NCBI RefSeq assembly: GCF_009177065.1
Contig: NZ_WEZF01000030.1
Span: forward strand, 1-57,836
Reading direction: 5' to 3'
DNA: 57,836 nt
Source: Tautonia marina
Lineage (GTDB): Bacteria > Planctomycetota > Planctomycetia > Isosphaerales > Isosphaeraceae
The position numbers and the translations under genes were made by a program. Shown here one piece after another: positions 18,036 to 26,352 of the stretch. Below the pieces are notes generated by a model, which did no database searches, was not told where the DNA came from, and saw nothing but the letters and a program-made list of their open reading frames with translations. How positions within the stretch are numbered: position 1 is the stretch's first letter; every line of letters begins with the position of its first letter.

Positions 18036-19358
18036 ATGGGACCTCGATCAGGAAATCCGACCCGTCGTGATTGGATCAAGACGTCCGTGGCTGTTGCCGG
18101 AAGCGCGGTGGCGATGCCCTGGATCGTGCCCGCCTCGGCCCTGGGACGACAGGCGGGAACGAAGGCGGCCTCGGAGCGGATCACCTTCGGTGTGATCGGC
18201 TTCGGTCCGCGCTGCACGTATGTGATGAAGGCCATGCTGCCGATGGCCGACCCGCACTTCGTGGCCATTTGCGACGTGCAGAAATCCCGACGTGAGGCCG
18301 GTAAGGCACTCGTGGATGAACAATACGGCAATACCGATTGCACCACGACCCGAGAGTTCGAGGACCTGCTCGCCCGCGACGACATCGACGCGATGCTCAT
18401 TGCCACCGGCGACCGCTGGCACGGCCCCGCCTCGATCCTGGCCGCGAAGGCCGGCAAGGATGTTTACAGCGAAAAGCCCTGCGCCCTGACCATCGAGATC
18501 GCCCAGAAGCTCGACGACACCTTCCGCGAGACCGGCCGCGTCTTCCAGGCCGGCACTCAGCGCCGGAGCGTCGCCAACTTCCAGGCCGCCGTCACCCTGG
18601 CGCAAAGCGGCAAGCTTGGCAAACTCAAGGAACTTCATGCGTCGGTCTATACCCCGACGCTCGACAACACCTGGCTCCCCGGCGAACCGACCCCGCCGAT
18701 CGACGTGGTTGACTGGGATCGCTGGCTCGGCCCTGCTCCCTGGCGGCCCTATAACGAAAAATATGTGCAAGGCCGATGGCGCGGCCAGTGGGATTTCGAC
18801 TCCGGCGCCCGCTTGCTGGACTGGGCCGCCCACACCCTCGACCTCTGCCAGCAGGCCAAGGGAGCCGACGACACGATGCCCGTCTCGTACGAGCCGGGTG
18901 AGAAGTCGATCATCGCCCGATACGCCGACGGCGTCCCCATCATCCTCGACTTCCTCGAAACCCCCTTCGGTGAGCGCGAGGGCTGGATTACCGAGCTGGG
19001 CACCTGCCCGGTGCGGTTTGTGGGCGAGGACGGCTGGGTCGAAACGGGCGACAACGGCGGGATCGTCGTCGAGCCCGAATCCCTCCGCGCCGAGCTGCCC
19101 GACGTCTCCGCCGCGCCCCAGGTCGGGCTCGATGTCGGCGCTCATGCGCAAGACTTCTTCGACGCGATTCGATCCCGAGGCACCACCAACGCCAATTCCC
19201 GGATCATGCGGCACTCTCACATCGCCTGCCACGCCGCCGCGCTCTCGTGGGTCCTTGGCCGCACCCTCACGCTGGACCCCAAGCGCGAGGAGTTCATCGA
19301 CGACGCCGAGGCCAACAGCCTCCGCTCCCGACCCGAGCGACAACCGTACGTGATTTGA
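18036..19358 (+). CDS. Tat-exported Gfo/Idh/MocA family oxidoreductase
   Basis: This 440-residue protein starts with a twin-arginine signal (NPTRRDWIKTSVAVAG), so it is probably folded with its cofactor and exported to the periplasm. The Rossmann motif GVIGFGPRC (about residue 52) would bind NAD(P). The family motif EKPCALT follows at about residue 148, with the Lys that helps bind cofactor and substrate. The C-terminal domain ends in a conserved HSHIACHAA-type stretch. The family oxidises or epimerises sugars and cyclitols. Exported members are abundant in planctomycetes, where substrates are largely unknown. The ATG at 18036 is the only start that keeps the Tat signal in place. The next gene, a thioredoxin-fold protein, is 124 bases downstream. 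Confidence 0.92.
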   Translation: MGPRSGNPTRRDWIKTSVAVAGSAVAMPWIVPASALGRQAGTKAASERITFGVIGFGPRCTYVMKAMLPMADPHFVAICDVQKSRREAGKALVDEQYGNTDCTTTREFEDLLARDDIDAMLIATGDRWHGPASILAAKAGKDVYSEKPCALTIEIAQKLDDTFRETGRVFQAGTQRRSVANFQAAVTLAQSGKLGKLKELHASVYTPTLDNTWLPGEPTPPIDVVDWDRWLGPAPWRPYNEKYVQGRWRGQWDFDSGARLLDWAAHTLDLCQQAKGADDTMPVSYEPGEKSIIARYADGVPIILDFLETPFGEREGWITELGTCPVRFVGEDGWVETGDNGGIVVEPESLRAELPDVSAAPQVGLDVGAHAQDFFDAIRSRGTTNANSRIMRHSHIACHAAALSWVLGRTLTLDPKREEFIDDAEANSLRSRPERQPYVI

Positions 19359-19482
19359 TGCCGAGATGGTTTTGGCACGAAGCCCCGGGGCGACCGGCTC
19401 CGGGGCGATTGGTTCATCGGCTCGTGACACTCCGACACGCTCCGTTGAGGCTTGGTCCGTACGCTCATCAGGGAGTTCTTTG

Positions 19483-20607
19483 ATGATGGTTTTGCGAACG
19501 CTGCTCGTCGTCTTCGCGTCTGCCGTTCTCGTGTCGATCGCCCCTGCGACGGCCCCGGCGCAGCAGCCCGCGGCACCGCTGGCACTGGGTGAGGCCGCTC
19601 CCGAGTTCCGCCTGCCGGGCGTGGACGGGAAAACCTATACGCTCAATGACTTCGAGGATGCCGAGGTTCTCGTCGTCTATTTCACCTGCAACCATTGCCC
19701 CACCGCCCAGGCGTACGAAGACCGCGTTGCCCGATTTGTCGAGACGTACAAGGACAAAGGAGTGGCGCTGGTCGCCATCTCACCGAACGACCCGAAGGCC
19801 GTTCGCCTCGACGAGCTGGGCTACAGCGATCTGAATGACTCGTTCGAGGAAATGAAAATCCGGGCGAGCGATCACAAGTTCAACTACCCCTACCTCTACG
19901 ACGGCGACACGCAAGAGGTGTCCCGCGCGTTCGGTGTCCTGGCGACACCTCATGTCTACATCTTCGACCATGATCGCAGGCTCCGCTATCAAGGCCGCTT
20001 CGACGACGCCGAGGTGAAGGAAGTGACCTCGCACGACGCGATCAACGCCGTCGACGCTCTGCTTGCCGGCAAGGAGGTTCCCGTTCCCACGACCCGTGTC
20101 TTTGGCTGCTCGACCAAGTGGTCCGACAAGCGCGAGGATGCCCGCAAATCGCTCGAACGCTGGAACGCCGAGCCGGTCGAACTTCAGACCATCGACCTCG
20201 ACGGCGTGGCCAAGCTGGCAAAGAACGACTCGGATGACCTCCTGCTCGTCAACCTCTGGGCCACCTGGTGCGGTCCTTGCGTGGCCGAGTTACCTGAGTT
20301 CGTCGAGATGAACCGGATGTACCGCGGTCGTGACTTCAAACTGATCACCATCAGTCTTGACGACCTCGACGCCCAATCCAAGGCGCTCGAAGTCTTGACC
20401 CAACACCACGTTTCCGCGACCAACTACCTGCTCGACGCCGAGAACCGCGATGCCTTCGCCGAGGCTCTCGACCCCCAGTGGCCCGGCCCCGTGCCGTACA
20501 CTCTGCTCATCGCCCCCGGCGGCAAGGTCCTCTACCGCCACACGGGCGAGATCGACCCGCTGGAGGTCAAGCGGGCGATCGTCGATTTCCTGGGCCGGAC
20601 CTACTGA
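19483..20607 (+). CDS. Exported protein with two thioredoxin-fold domains
   Basis: The protein has 374 residues. After a signal peptide (to about residue 27, APAQ) comes a peroxiredoxin/AhpC-TSA-like domain (residues 35-195). Its motif FTCNHCP has C69 and C72, a CxxC variant found in planctomycete redoxin proteins. The second domain (about 230-374) is TlpA/ResA-like, with the classical WCGPC (C263, C266) after NLWAT. Both contain the expected cis-proline segments (LATPHVYIFD and GPVPYTLLI). Periplasmic proteins of this type reduce disulfides, for example in cytochrome c maturation, which fits the c-type cytochrome gene nearby. ATG 19483 has GGGAG at good spacing. Its 3' end overlaps the convergent DUF4058 gene by 7 bases. 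Confidence 0.9.
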   Translation: MMVLRTLLVVFASAVLVSIAPATAPAQQPAAPLALGEAAPEFRLPGVDGKTYTLNDFEDAEVLVVYFTCNHCPTAQAYEDRVARFVETYKDKGVALVAISPNDPKAVRLDELGYSDLNDSFEEMKIRASDHKFNYPYLYDGDTQEVSRAFGVLATPHVYIFDHDRRLRYQGRFDDAEVKEVTSHDAINAVDALLAGKEVPVPTTRVFGCSTKWSDKREDARKSLERWNAEPVELQTIDLDGVAKLAKNDSDDLLLVNLWATWCGPCVAELPEFVEMNRMYRGRDFKLITISLDDLDAQSKALEVLTQHHVSATNYLLDAENRDAFAEALDPQWPGPVPYTLLIAPGGKVLYRHTGEIDPLEVKRAIVDFLGRTY

Positions 20608-21332
20608 TCGGTCTGGTCGCCGGTGACTGCCTCGCGTAAGGGGGCGGGGCAGTGGTCCCAGGTGGCCTGATAGGTCGCTTCGAGCGGCGCGGGGATGTAG
20701 GTGCCGGGGGTGAGGAACAGGGGCATCTCCGGCAGCGGGTCCCCCACCCCGACCGGATCGACGTAGGCGACCTTGGTCTCCCCGGCGGCATAGGAGACGA
20801 CCGTCAGGTTTTTGCCCGGGGGCGGTTCGAACGGCTCCTCCAGGAAGGCGTCCCAGATGGCCGGGTGGATGCCGTGCGGGTCGCGGTCGCTCGGCGGGAA
20901 CAGGTCGACGACCAGCAGGTGGATCCCCCCTCGCACCAGCTCAACCGCCTTTTCGGTGAACGACCGCAGGGCTGCCCGGCTGCTCTTGTTGCCTGGTGAG
21001 ACAATCTCGATGACGGCCACGACCTCGCCCAGCGGGTGGTGGATCGCGATCCGGTTGGCCTTCGCGGCGTAGGCGTCCTCATCCGCCTGCCGCACCGCCC
21101 ACGCCCTCGGCGGCCGTTCCGCCACGGCCAGACCCCCGGGGGCCGGTCGAGAAACGCTGTGCTGGAGCGTCAGCACGTCCGGCACCAGGCCGATCGCCCG
21201 CTGTTCCGCCAGGGCCGAGTAGCCTACGGGCAACACTCCGGCGTTCAGGGTGTTCGCCAGCTCGATCACCCAGCTTTGATGGAAGTGGTGGAACAGCCCG
21301 GTATAAACTCGCGTCCAGTCGTGAATCGGCAT
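20601..21332 (-). CDS. DUF4058 family protein
   Basis: This 243-residue protein begins MPIHDWTRVYTGLFHHFHQSW, characteristic of the short-form DUF4058 family. Members have a predicted nuclease-like core in some analyses but no proven role. Conserved stretches include VAVIEIVSPGNKSSR, GIHLLVVDLFPPSDRDPHG and VAYVDPVGVGDPLPEMPLFL. The first of these, with I-E-[VI] then a K, resembles the E..K part of PD-(D/E)xK folds; this is suggestive only. The ATG at 21332 matches the usual family start; an ATG at 21341 is possible. It is convergent with the thioredoxin gene and overlaps it by 7 bases. Confidence 0.85.
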   Translation of the reverse strand: MPIHDWTRVYTGLFHHFHQSWVIELANTLNAGVLPVGYSALAEQRAIGLVPDVLTLQHSVSRPAPGGLAVAERPPRAWAVRQADEDAYAAKANRIAIHHPLGEVVAVIEIVSPGNKSSRAALRSFTEKAVELVRGGIHLLVVDLFPPSDRDPHGIHPAIWDAFLEEPFEPPPGKNLTVVSYAAGETKVAYVDPVGVGDPLPEMPLFLTPGTYIPAPLEATYQATWDHCPAPLREAVTGDQTDQ

Positions 21333-21391
21333 GGTCGTCATCCCTATTCGCGCGGGCGTCTCGCAGCCCCGGACTCCCACGCCGATTCATT

Positions 21392-21688
21392 CTACGGCGC
21401 TTCGGTTGGCTCGTCGTCCCCTCCGACGCCGTCCGGTGACGCGGCGAAGAGCTCATCCTGCAGATCCAGGAGCGTCTCGGCCGGCCCAGGGCCGAAGCGC
21501 TCGCGCAGGCTCGCCGCCTCGTCGCCTCGGCCGATGGCCTCGTTCAGCCGGGCGATGTTCGGGTGATCGATCAGAACCAGGGCCTGGCGGTCGATCTCGA
21601 AGCGGGCGATGACCTGCTTCACGTCCATGTCTGGCTTGATTGTCTTCAGGGCGACGCAGCGGCTCGACGTTCGCTTCCAGCTGACCAT
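21392..21688 (-). pseudogene. Fragment of a Hanks-type serine/threonine protein kinase
   Basis: The open frame encodes 98 residues. Residues about 10-47 ([20 protein letters not shown], then [16 protein letters not shown]) match the VAxK lysine strand and alpha-C helix of planctomycete kinases, which normally read VALK.IK.GMDT.QV.ARFEaERQALALMDHPNIA. After this the sequence jumps to an unrelated acidic stretch and stops. The glycine-rich loop, HRD and DFG motifs are missing, and the N-terminus abuts the 3' end of the DUF1501 gene. It is best read as the relic of a kinase removed by deletion. A small expressed protein is possible but unsupported. Confidence 0.7.
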
Positions 21689-21701
21689 CGCCGCGGAGTC
21701 G

Positions 21702-23126
21702 TCAGCCGAGCAAGGCCCGAATCGGTCTGCCGTCGGTCAGCAGGTGAGGACGGTCGAGCGGATCGTGGAGGATCGTGTCATGAGGAATCCCCATCAATTC
21801 ATAAATCGTTGCGGTGATGTCTTGCGGCGTGACGGGATCGAGGGCGGGATAGGCGGCAAACGAATCGCTCGCGCCGAAGATGGCTCCGGCGGGCAGGCCG
21901 CCACCGGCAAACAGCGCGGTGTAGCAGTGCGGCCAGTGATCGCGGCCGTTGGCGTCGGCCCCGGCGTCGGAGGTGATCTGACCCACGCGAGGGGTCCGGC
22001 CGAACTCTCCCATGGCGACGACAAGTGTTTCATCCAGCAATTGCCGATCGTGCAAATCTTCGATCAAGGCCGAGAAGGCGCGATCGAACATCGGCAAGAT
22101 TGACTGCTTGAGCAGCGGGAAATGCTGGCGGTGCGTGTCCCAGGTCTGATCGTACCGCGCTCCGGTGCAAAGGGTCACGGTGCGCACCCCGGCCTCGATC
22201 AATCGTCGAGAGAGCAGGGCGCACTGACCCAGGTGCGGTAGGCCGCCGAACTGCCTCGCCTCCTTTTCGCGGGGGTTGTCGGGGTCGAGGCCGTAGCGTT
22301 CGCGGACCGATTCGGGCTCTTCCGACAGATCAAACGCCCGGCGCGCGGCTCGGCTGGAAACCAGTTCATACGCTTTCCGATAATGGGTGTCCATGCCTTC
22401 GACCACCGGCCAGGCATGGTCGATCGAGCGATCGACGGCATCGAGCAGCGATCGCCGAGCCTCCAGGCGATCGAGCGGCACCTCGGCCGGCAAGGTGAGG
22501 CCCGGAACCTGATAGCCGGGTAGGCTGGGATCGCCCGAGACGAACGGCTGGCACTCCGCCCCCAAAAATCCGGCATCCTGACCGGGCAGGAACTGGCCGA
22601 GATTGCTCATCCAGTCGGGCACATGCACGAAGTCGGGCAGGGGGCGTCCCGTGGGCCGAAGCTTCGCCAGGACCGCGCCAAAGGGGGGAAAGTTCTCCGG
22701 CCTCGGGCCGACAATCAGGCTCCCTCCCGCAAGGGGAGGCTTGCCCGTGAGGGCGAAATAGGCCCCAGCGTTGTGGTCGACAATCGAGTGATGAACCGAT
22801 CGAACAAGCGTCAAATGATGAGCAATCTTGCTGGTTCTCGGCAAATGCTCGCAGACCTGCAGCCCCGGTAACGAGGTGTCGATGGGCCGGAATTCGCCCC
22901 GAACGTTCTCCGGGGCCTCGGGCTTCATGTCCCAGAGGTCCTGATGCGCCGGGCCGCCTTCGAGGAAGAACAGGATCAGCGATTTCGCCTTCGCCTTGCT
23001 GGGATCGGCCGCCCGGATCAAGGTCGGCAACGTCAATCCCACGAGCGACCCCGCACCGATGCGGAGCACCTCGCGACGGGTCGGACCGTGGCACAGGCGA
23101 CGGGTTCGCGAGGTGAGCCGCAGCAT
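21702..23126 (-). CDS. DUF1501 family exported protein
   Basis: This 474-residue protein has the DUF1501 order: Tat signal ([17 protein letters not shown]), then [26 protein letters not shown]-like [69 protein letters not shown] and the closing [16 protein letters not shown]. The fold is related to alkaline phosphatases and sulfatases, and the Asp/His residues in these motifs may bind metal. In planctomycetes it usually follows a DUF1549/DUF1553 gene; none is present here, so this is an orphan copy. The ATG at 23126 begins a Tat-compatible leader. The kinase fragment directly follows it. Confidence 0.94.
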   Translation of the reverse strand: MLRLTSRTRRLCHGPTRREVLRIGAGSLVGLTLPTLIRAADPSKAKAKSLILFFLEGGPAHQDLWDMKPEAPENVRGEFRPIDTSLPGLQVCEHLPRTSKIAHHLTLVRSVHHSIVDHNAGAYFALTGKPPLAGGSLIVGPRPENFPPFGAVLAKLRPTGRPLPDFVHVPDWMSNLGQFLPGQDAGFLGAECQPFVSGDPSLPGYQVPGLTLPAEVPLDRLEARRSLLDAVDRSIDHAWPVVEGMDTHYRKAYELVSSRAARRAFDLSEEPESVRERYGLDPDNPREKEARQFGGLPHLGQCALLSRRLIEAGVRTVTLCTGARYDQTWDTHRQHFPLLKQSILPMFDRAFSALIEDLHDRQLLDETLVVAMGEFGRTPRVGQITSDAGADANGRDHWPHCYTALFAGGGLPAGAIFGASDSFAAYPALDPVTPQDITATIYELMGIPHDTILHDPLDRPHLLTDGRPIRALLG

Positions 23127-23140
23127 CGTCCCCTCCGTTG

Positions 23141-23168
23141 GGTCGAGGGTCGAGGGTCGAGGGTCGGA
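23141..23168. repeat. Four-copy heptamer tandem repeat GGTCGAG
   Basis: Three perfect copies of GGTCGAG and a fourth (GGTCGGA) with the last two bases swapped lie just upstream of the DUF1501 start. They could be a slippage tract that affects the promoter, or chance. Nothing else links them to regulation. Confidence 0.7.
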
Positions 23169-23277
23169 ACGAGGGGCAGGGGCCGGCGTTCGGCCCCCTG
23201 GTTCAAGAAATTCTCACGTTACGGTTCATCGACCAGGGTTGCAAGGAAGGATCGGCCGCTGCTCCCAACATCGAGAC

Positions 23278-23742
23278 TCATGGCGAGGGCGGGGGGGCCT
23301 TCGCCTCGGAGGAGGGCACGATTCGCTCGCTCGACATCCAGCGGCGGGCCTTGTCGCGGTGCTCCGTCGTAATGAAGGCGGAGATGGCGGTCAGGGCTCC
23401 GGTCAGCACCGTCACGTCGTCCATCAGGCCGACGACCGGAATGGCGTCGACGATTGCGTCAATCGGCAGCACGAAGTACGCCAGGGCCGCGGCGGCCACC
23501 CCCTTGACCCACTTCGGCGTGCTCGGGTCGAGCATGCAGAAGTAGGCGGCGGCAACATCCTCGGCCATCGGCAGCTTCGAGAGAAACGTGCGAGCCTTGT
23601 CCACAAAGCCTTCGCGGACGTACTGCTCGTTCTTCTCCTGGTCGTTGCCGACGTAGACCTCCGGCTCGATCGGCTCGGCCGGGGGAGTGACCCCCGATTC
23701 GGCCTCCGCCTTGCGAAACCATCGGGAGAGACGTTCATTCAT
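23278..23742 (-). CDS. YkvA/DUF1232 family membrane protein
   Basis: This 154-residue protein carries the DUF1232 core near residues 80-115 (AAAALAYFVLPIDAIVDAIP followed by VVGLMDDVTVL), a hydrophobic PxDxxxDxxPxxGxxDD pattern that defines the YkvA family. The N-terminal half is charged (MNERLSRWFRKAEAESG). Family members are small membrane proteins with no proven role; some are linked to metal or stress responses. The ATG at 23742 gives the usual family length; upstream in-frame codons give an unlikely leader. It is co-oriented with its neighbours but separated from them by more than 120 bases. Confidence 0.88.
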   Translation of the reverse strand: MNERLSRWFRKAEAESGVTPPAEPIEPEVYVGNDQEKNEQYVREGFVDKARTFLSKLPMAEDVAAAYFCMLDPSTPKWVKGVAAAALAYFVLPIDAIVDAIPVVGLMDDVTVLTGALTAISAFITTEHRDKARRWMSSERIVPSSEAKAPPPSP

Positions 23743-23821
23743 AAGACGGACTCGACAAGGGGAAGCCAGCACCAGGATGAACCGGACGGAGGAGAAGGAA
23801 GAAACACCTCTCTTACAGGTG

Positions 23822-23911
23822 CCAGGACGCAGAGCAAGGCCCCGAAGGTGTGCTACTGCCGCGGCCTTCCCTCTCCCCTCCACGCTCCGCGACTCTGCGC
23901 GAGGCCCCTCG
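23822..23911. repeat. Relic of the 26.3 kb inverted-repeat family (element B)
   Basis: The right part, GACTCTGCGCGAGGCCCCTC (23891-23910), closely matches the sequence just before the KsgA start (TCTCTGCGCGAGGTCCCTCC, 26331-26350). The left part has GGACGCAGAGC in inverse sense, and an AAGGCC/GGCCTT pair folds the middle. It looks like an empty or decayed copy of the unit that carries the GxxExxY gene. No ORF is inside. Confidence 0.5.
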
Positions 23912-23963
23912 GTCCGATCCGAATCGGCACCCTCGGCAGAGTCGCCACGCAAATCAACGAGGC

Positions 23964-24878
23964 TCAGGCCCGTTCGCTGCGGACGAAGTCGAGGGCCCGC
24001 TGCGCCCGGCTCAACAGGTCGTCCACCTGCTCGGTCGATTCCAGGCCGACGACGATCATATCCACGACGCCCAGCCCGAAGACGAACCGCAGCGAGGCAT
24101 CGCGCCGTTCCGGTTCCTTGAACTGGCCATTGCCGCAAATCTTCATGCCGATCACCCCCTTGCCCGCGTTGTGCATGATGCGGAGCTGATCGGTCACCTC
24201 GCTCGGGTCGGCGCTGTCCATCGCCACCGCTTCCGGATTGACGCGGGCCAGATCGACCTCAACCCACGGATGCTGCGCGGCGACCCGCAGCGGGTCCATT
24301 CCGTGACAGCTCACGCCGTGGGCGCGCACCAGGCCGGCCTCCTTGGCCTCGCTGATGTATTCCATCGCCCCGGCTTTCTTGTCGGTCCAGTCGGCTGTCT
24401 GCATGCAGTGAAGCAGCAGCGTATCGACATAATCGACATTCAGCTCCATGCGGAAGCGTTCCAGGTGGCTCTTGGCCTCTCGATAGTCGTTGGCGTGGGT
24501 CTTGGTCTGAATGACGTACTGGTCGCGCGGGATGCCCTTGAGCGCCTCGCGCAAATAGTGGTGGCTGCCGTACTGGTCGGCCACGTCGAAGAACCGGATG
24601 CCCGAGTCAAACGCATGCCGGATCACGCGCGAGCATTCCTTCACGCCCAGCTTCGTCTGGTTGCTCGACTGGTTCACGCCGTTGCTGCCGGTTCCCATGC
24701 CGATCAGGGAAACCTTGATGCCGGTCTGGCCCAGGGTGACGGTGTCGGTCGGACCGTCGGGCACGCGGTTCAGGGGACGGGCCGCGCCCGAAGCGTGGCC
24801 GGTGTTCGCCAGCGCGACGGCGGCCCCGGCTGCGGCGGTCCCGGCGAGAAACCCTCGGCGGTGGATCGGCGACATCAT
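23964..24878 (-). CDS. Tat-exported aldo/keto reductase
   Basis: This 304-residue protein has a Tat signal (MMSPIHRRGFLAGTAAAGAA) and then an AKR barrel. The catalytic tetrad can be located: Asp and Tyr in RFFDVADQYGSH, Lys in VIQTKTHAND, and His in TLLLHCMQT. NADP-binding residues are expected near the C-terminus (VVGLESTEQVDDLL). AKRs reduce aldehydes or oxidise sugars, and exported ones are common in planctomycetes. The two ATGs at 24878 and 24875 begin the signal; the longer frame up to 25205 has no signal-like composition and overlaps promoter space. It is divergent from riboflavin synthase. Confidence 0.92.
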   Translation of the reverse strand: MMSPIHRRGFLAGTAAAGAAVALANTGHASGAARPLNRVPDGPTDTVTLGQTGIKVSLIGMGTGSNGVNQSSNQTKLGVKECSRVIRHAFDSGIRFFDVADQYGSHHYLREALKGIPRDQYVIQTKTHANDYREAKSHLERFRMELNVDYVDTLLLHCMQTADWTDKKAGAMEYISEAKEAGLVRAHGVSCHGMDPLRVAAQHPWVEVDLARVNPEAVAMDSADPSEVTDQLRIMHNAGKGVIGMKICGNGQFKEPERRDASLRFVFGLGVVDMIVVGLESTEQVDDLLSRAQRALDFVRSERA

Positions 24879-25234
24879 GGCCCTGGCCTCCGGAATCAAC
24901 GAATCGAGACGAATGAGTGAACGTGTTGGGAACGGCTTCCGCAACCCTCTCCCCGATCGACGGGCACGACTCCCGACCCGACCGGCTCGAACACTCCCGA
25001 CCGCGATGTCCACCCGTGTTTGGGTGAATCCATTTCGCCTGTCGGAGGTTCCGATCGTGTATTCTATCGACCCGATCGGCCGGTTCGCCAGAGTCGATGC
25101 GTGATCCTTTGCCCGTCGAGCCGTGGCCGATGGGCCTGTTCTCCGGATACAGTGGACAGCACGCCCCGGCCCGATCGCCGCGCAACCCCTCAATGCCCCT
25201 TCCAACGCAGCGCTTTTGTTTTGAGAGTGACGAA
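24879..25234. other. Divergent intergenic region before riboflavin synthase, no riboswitch found
   Basis: These 356 bases must hold the promoters of the AKR and riboflavin synthase genes. I looked for the conserved blocks of an FMN riboswitch and found none that fit; GTTTGGGTGAATCC near 25018 is only superficially similar. No coding frame here is convincing. Confidence 0.45.
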
Positions 25235-25831
25235 ATGTTTACAGGATTGGTCGAAGTCCTCGGTCGGATCGAACGCGTGGTTGAGGAAGCCAACGGCCGA
25301 CGGTTTGTCATCTGCTGGCCCGGCCTTGCCCCCGACGAGCCGATGAGCCTGGGCGAGAGCGTCGCCGTGAACGGCTGCTGCCTGACGGTGGTCAAGCACG
25401 ATGGCGAGCACTTCGAGGTTCAGGCGGGGCCGGAAACCCTCGCGCGGACCAACCTGGGCCGCTCTCACGACGGCGACCCGGTCAACCTGGAGCGCTCGCT
25501 CCGCGTCGGCGACCGCCTCGGCGGGCACTTCGTGCAGGGGCACGTTGATACGACGGCCGAACTCGTCGAACGGCGCCCCGAAGGGGAGTGGGACTTCCTC
25601 CGCTTCCGCCTTGGCCCGAACTGGACCCCCTTGATGGTCGAAAAAGGCTCCATCGCCGTCGATGGTGTCAGCCTCACGCTCGTCACCGTCGGCGACGATG
25701 ACTTTTCCGTCATGCTCATCCCCCACACCCTGGCCGTGACGACTCTGGGCACCCTTTCGCTCGGCGATCGAGTGAACATCGAAACGGATATGCTGGCAAA
25801 GCATGTGAGGAAATTATTGGGGAAGGAATGA
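25235..25831 (+). CDS. ribE: Riboflavin synthase, alpha subunit
   Basis: This 198-residue enzyme joins two 6,7-dimethyl-8-ribityllumazine molecules to give riboflavin and a pyrimidine, the last step of the vitamin B2 pathway, in the cytoplasm as a trimer. The duplicated barrel is visible: half one starts MFTGLVEVLGRI and contains GESVAVNGCCLTVV. Half two has FVQGHVDT followed by GSIAVDGVSLTLV. The length is normal. The ATG at 25235 begins the universal MFTGL start, and other start codons upstream are rejected. Lumazine synthase and GTP cyclohydrolase genes are not in the window, so it is not in a rib operon. The inverted-repeat unit with the GxxExxY gene begins right after its TGA. Confidence 0.96.
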   Translation: MFTGLVEVLGRIERVVEEANGRRFVICWPGLAPDEPMSLGESVAVNGCCLTVVKHDGEHFEVQAGPETLARTNLGRSHDGDPVNLERSLRVGDRLGGHFVQGHVDTTAELVERRPEGEWDFLRFRLGPNWTPLMVEKGSIAVDGVSLTLVTVGDDDFSVMLIPHTLAVTTLGTLSLGDRVNIETDMLAKHVRKLLGKE

Positions 25832-26350
25832 AGGAAGATCGCGCGCAGAGACGCGGAGAAGAAGAGCGGTCAGAGAGAGCGGAGAGACACGAAGGGGGAA
25901 GTGGAATGAGAGAGAATGAGATTTCGGGCATGATTGTGGATGCGGCGTTCAAGATTCACACGGGGTTAGGGCCAGGGTTGCTGGAGTCGGTTGATGAGGC
26001 GACGATGATGTATGAACTGAAACGCAGAGGTCTGGCCGTCGAGACGCAGCAAGGGATTCCGGTCGTGTCTGAAGACGTGAAACTCGATCTCGGCTTCCGC
26101 GCCGATCTGATCGTCGATCGAATGGCGCTCGTCGAACTGAAATCGATTGAGCAGGTTGCTCCCATTCATCGCATGCAGCTGCTCACGGACCTCCGCCTCA
26201 CCGGCCTCCGTCTCGGTCTCCTTCTCAATTTCCATGTCGGCTTGATTAAAGACGGCATCACCCGCGTCGTCAACGGCCTCCACTAATCGCTCTCTTCTCC
26301 CTCTTTTCTCCTCTTCTCCCCGTCTCTGCGTCTCTGCGCGAGGTCCCTCC
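25832..26350. mobile_element. Inverted-repeat unit carrying a GxxExxY gene (element B)
   Basis: The unit fills the space between the ribE stop and the rsmA start. A perfect 12-base inverted match, GCGCAGAGACGC at 25843-25854 and its complement at 26328-26339, is embedded in longer imperfect arms. The left arm is almost all purine and the right arm almost all pyrimidine on the plus strand. No transposase is encoded. A related sequence is at 23822-23911. The unit looks like a non-autonomous or site-specific insertion, but how it moves is inference. Confidence 0.55.
25906..26286 (+). CDS. GxxExxY-family protein (PD-(D/E)XK nuclease-like) with a changed signature residue
   Basis: The product has 126 residues, the usual length for this family. 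The name-giving motif is altered: G24-x-x-E27-x-x-D30, with Asp where Tyr is expected. The rest of the fold is intact: FRADLIVD, then LVELKSIE, which provides the D...ExK metal site of PD-(D/E)XK nucleases, then a Gln (MQLLTDLRL) and a closing LGLLLNFHVGLIKDGI. Function is unknown; family members are often found inside repeats or between housekeeping genes. The ATG at 25906 has a purine-rich ribosome site and gives the family start (ENEISGMIVDAAFKIH). A longer frame from 25828 overlaps the ribE stop and is unlikely. Confidence 0.85.
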   Translation: MRENEISGMIVDAAFKIHTGLGPGLLESVDEATMMYELKRRGLAVETQQGIPVVSEDVKLDLGFRADLIVDRMALVELKSIEQVAPIHRMQLLTDLRLTGLRLGLLLNFHVGLIKDGITRVVNGLH

Positions 26351-26352
26351 CC

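Noticed and set aside
24879-25234. FMN riboswitch upstream of ribE
   Set aside because: The conserved junction blocks are not present; only a short GGGTGAAT-like resemblance exists.
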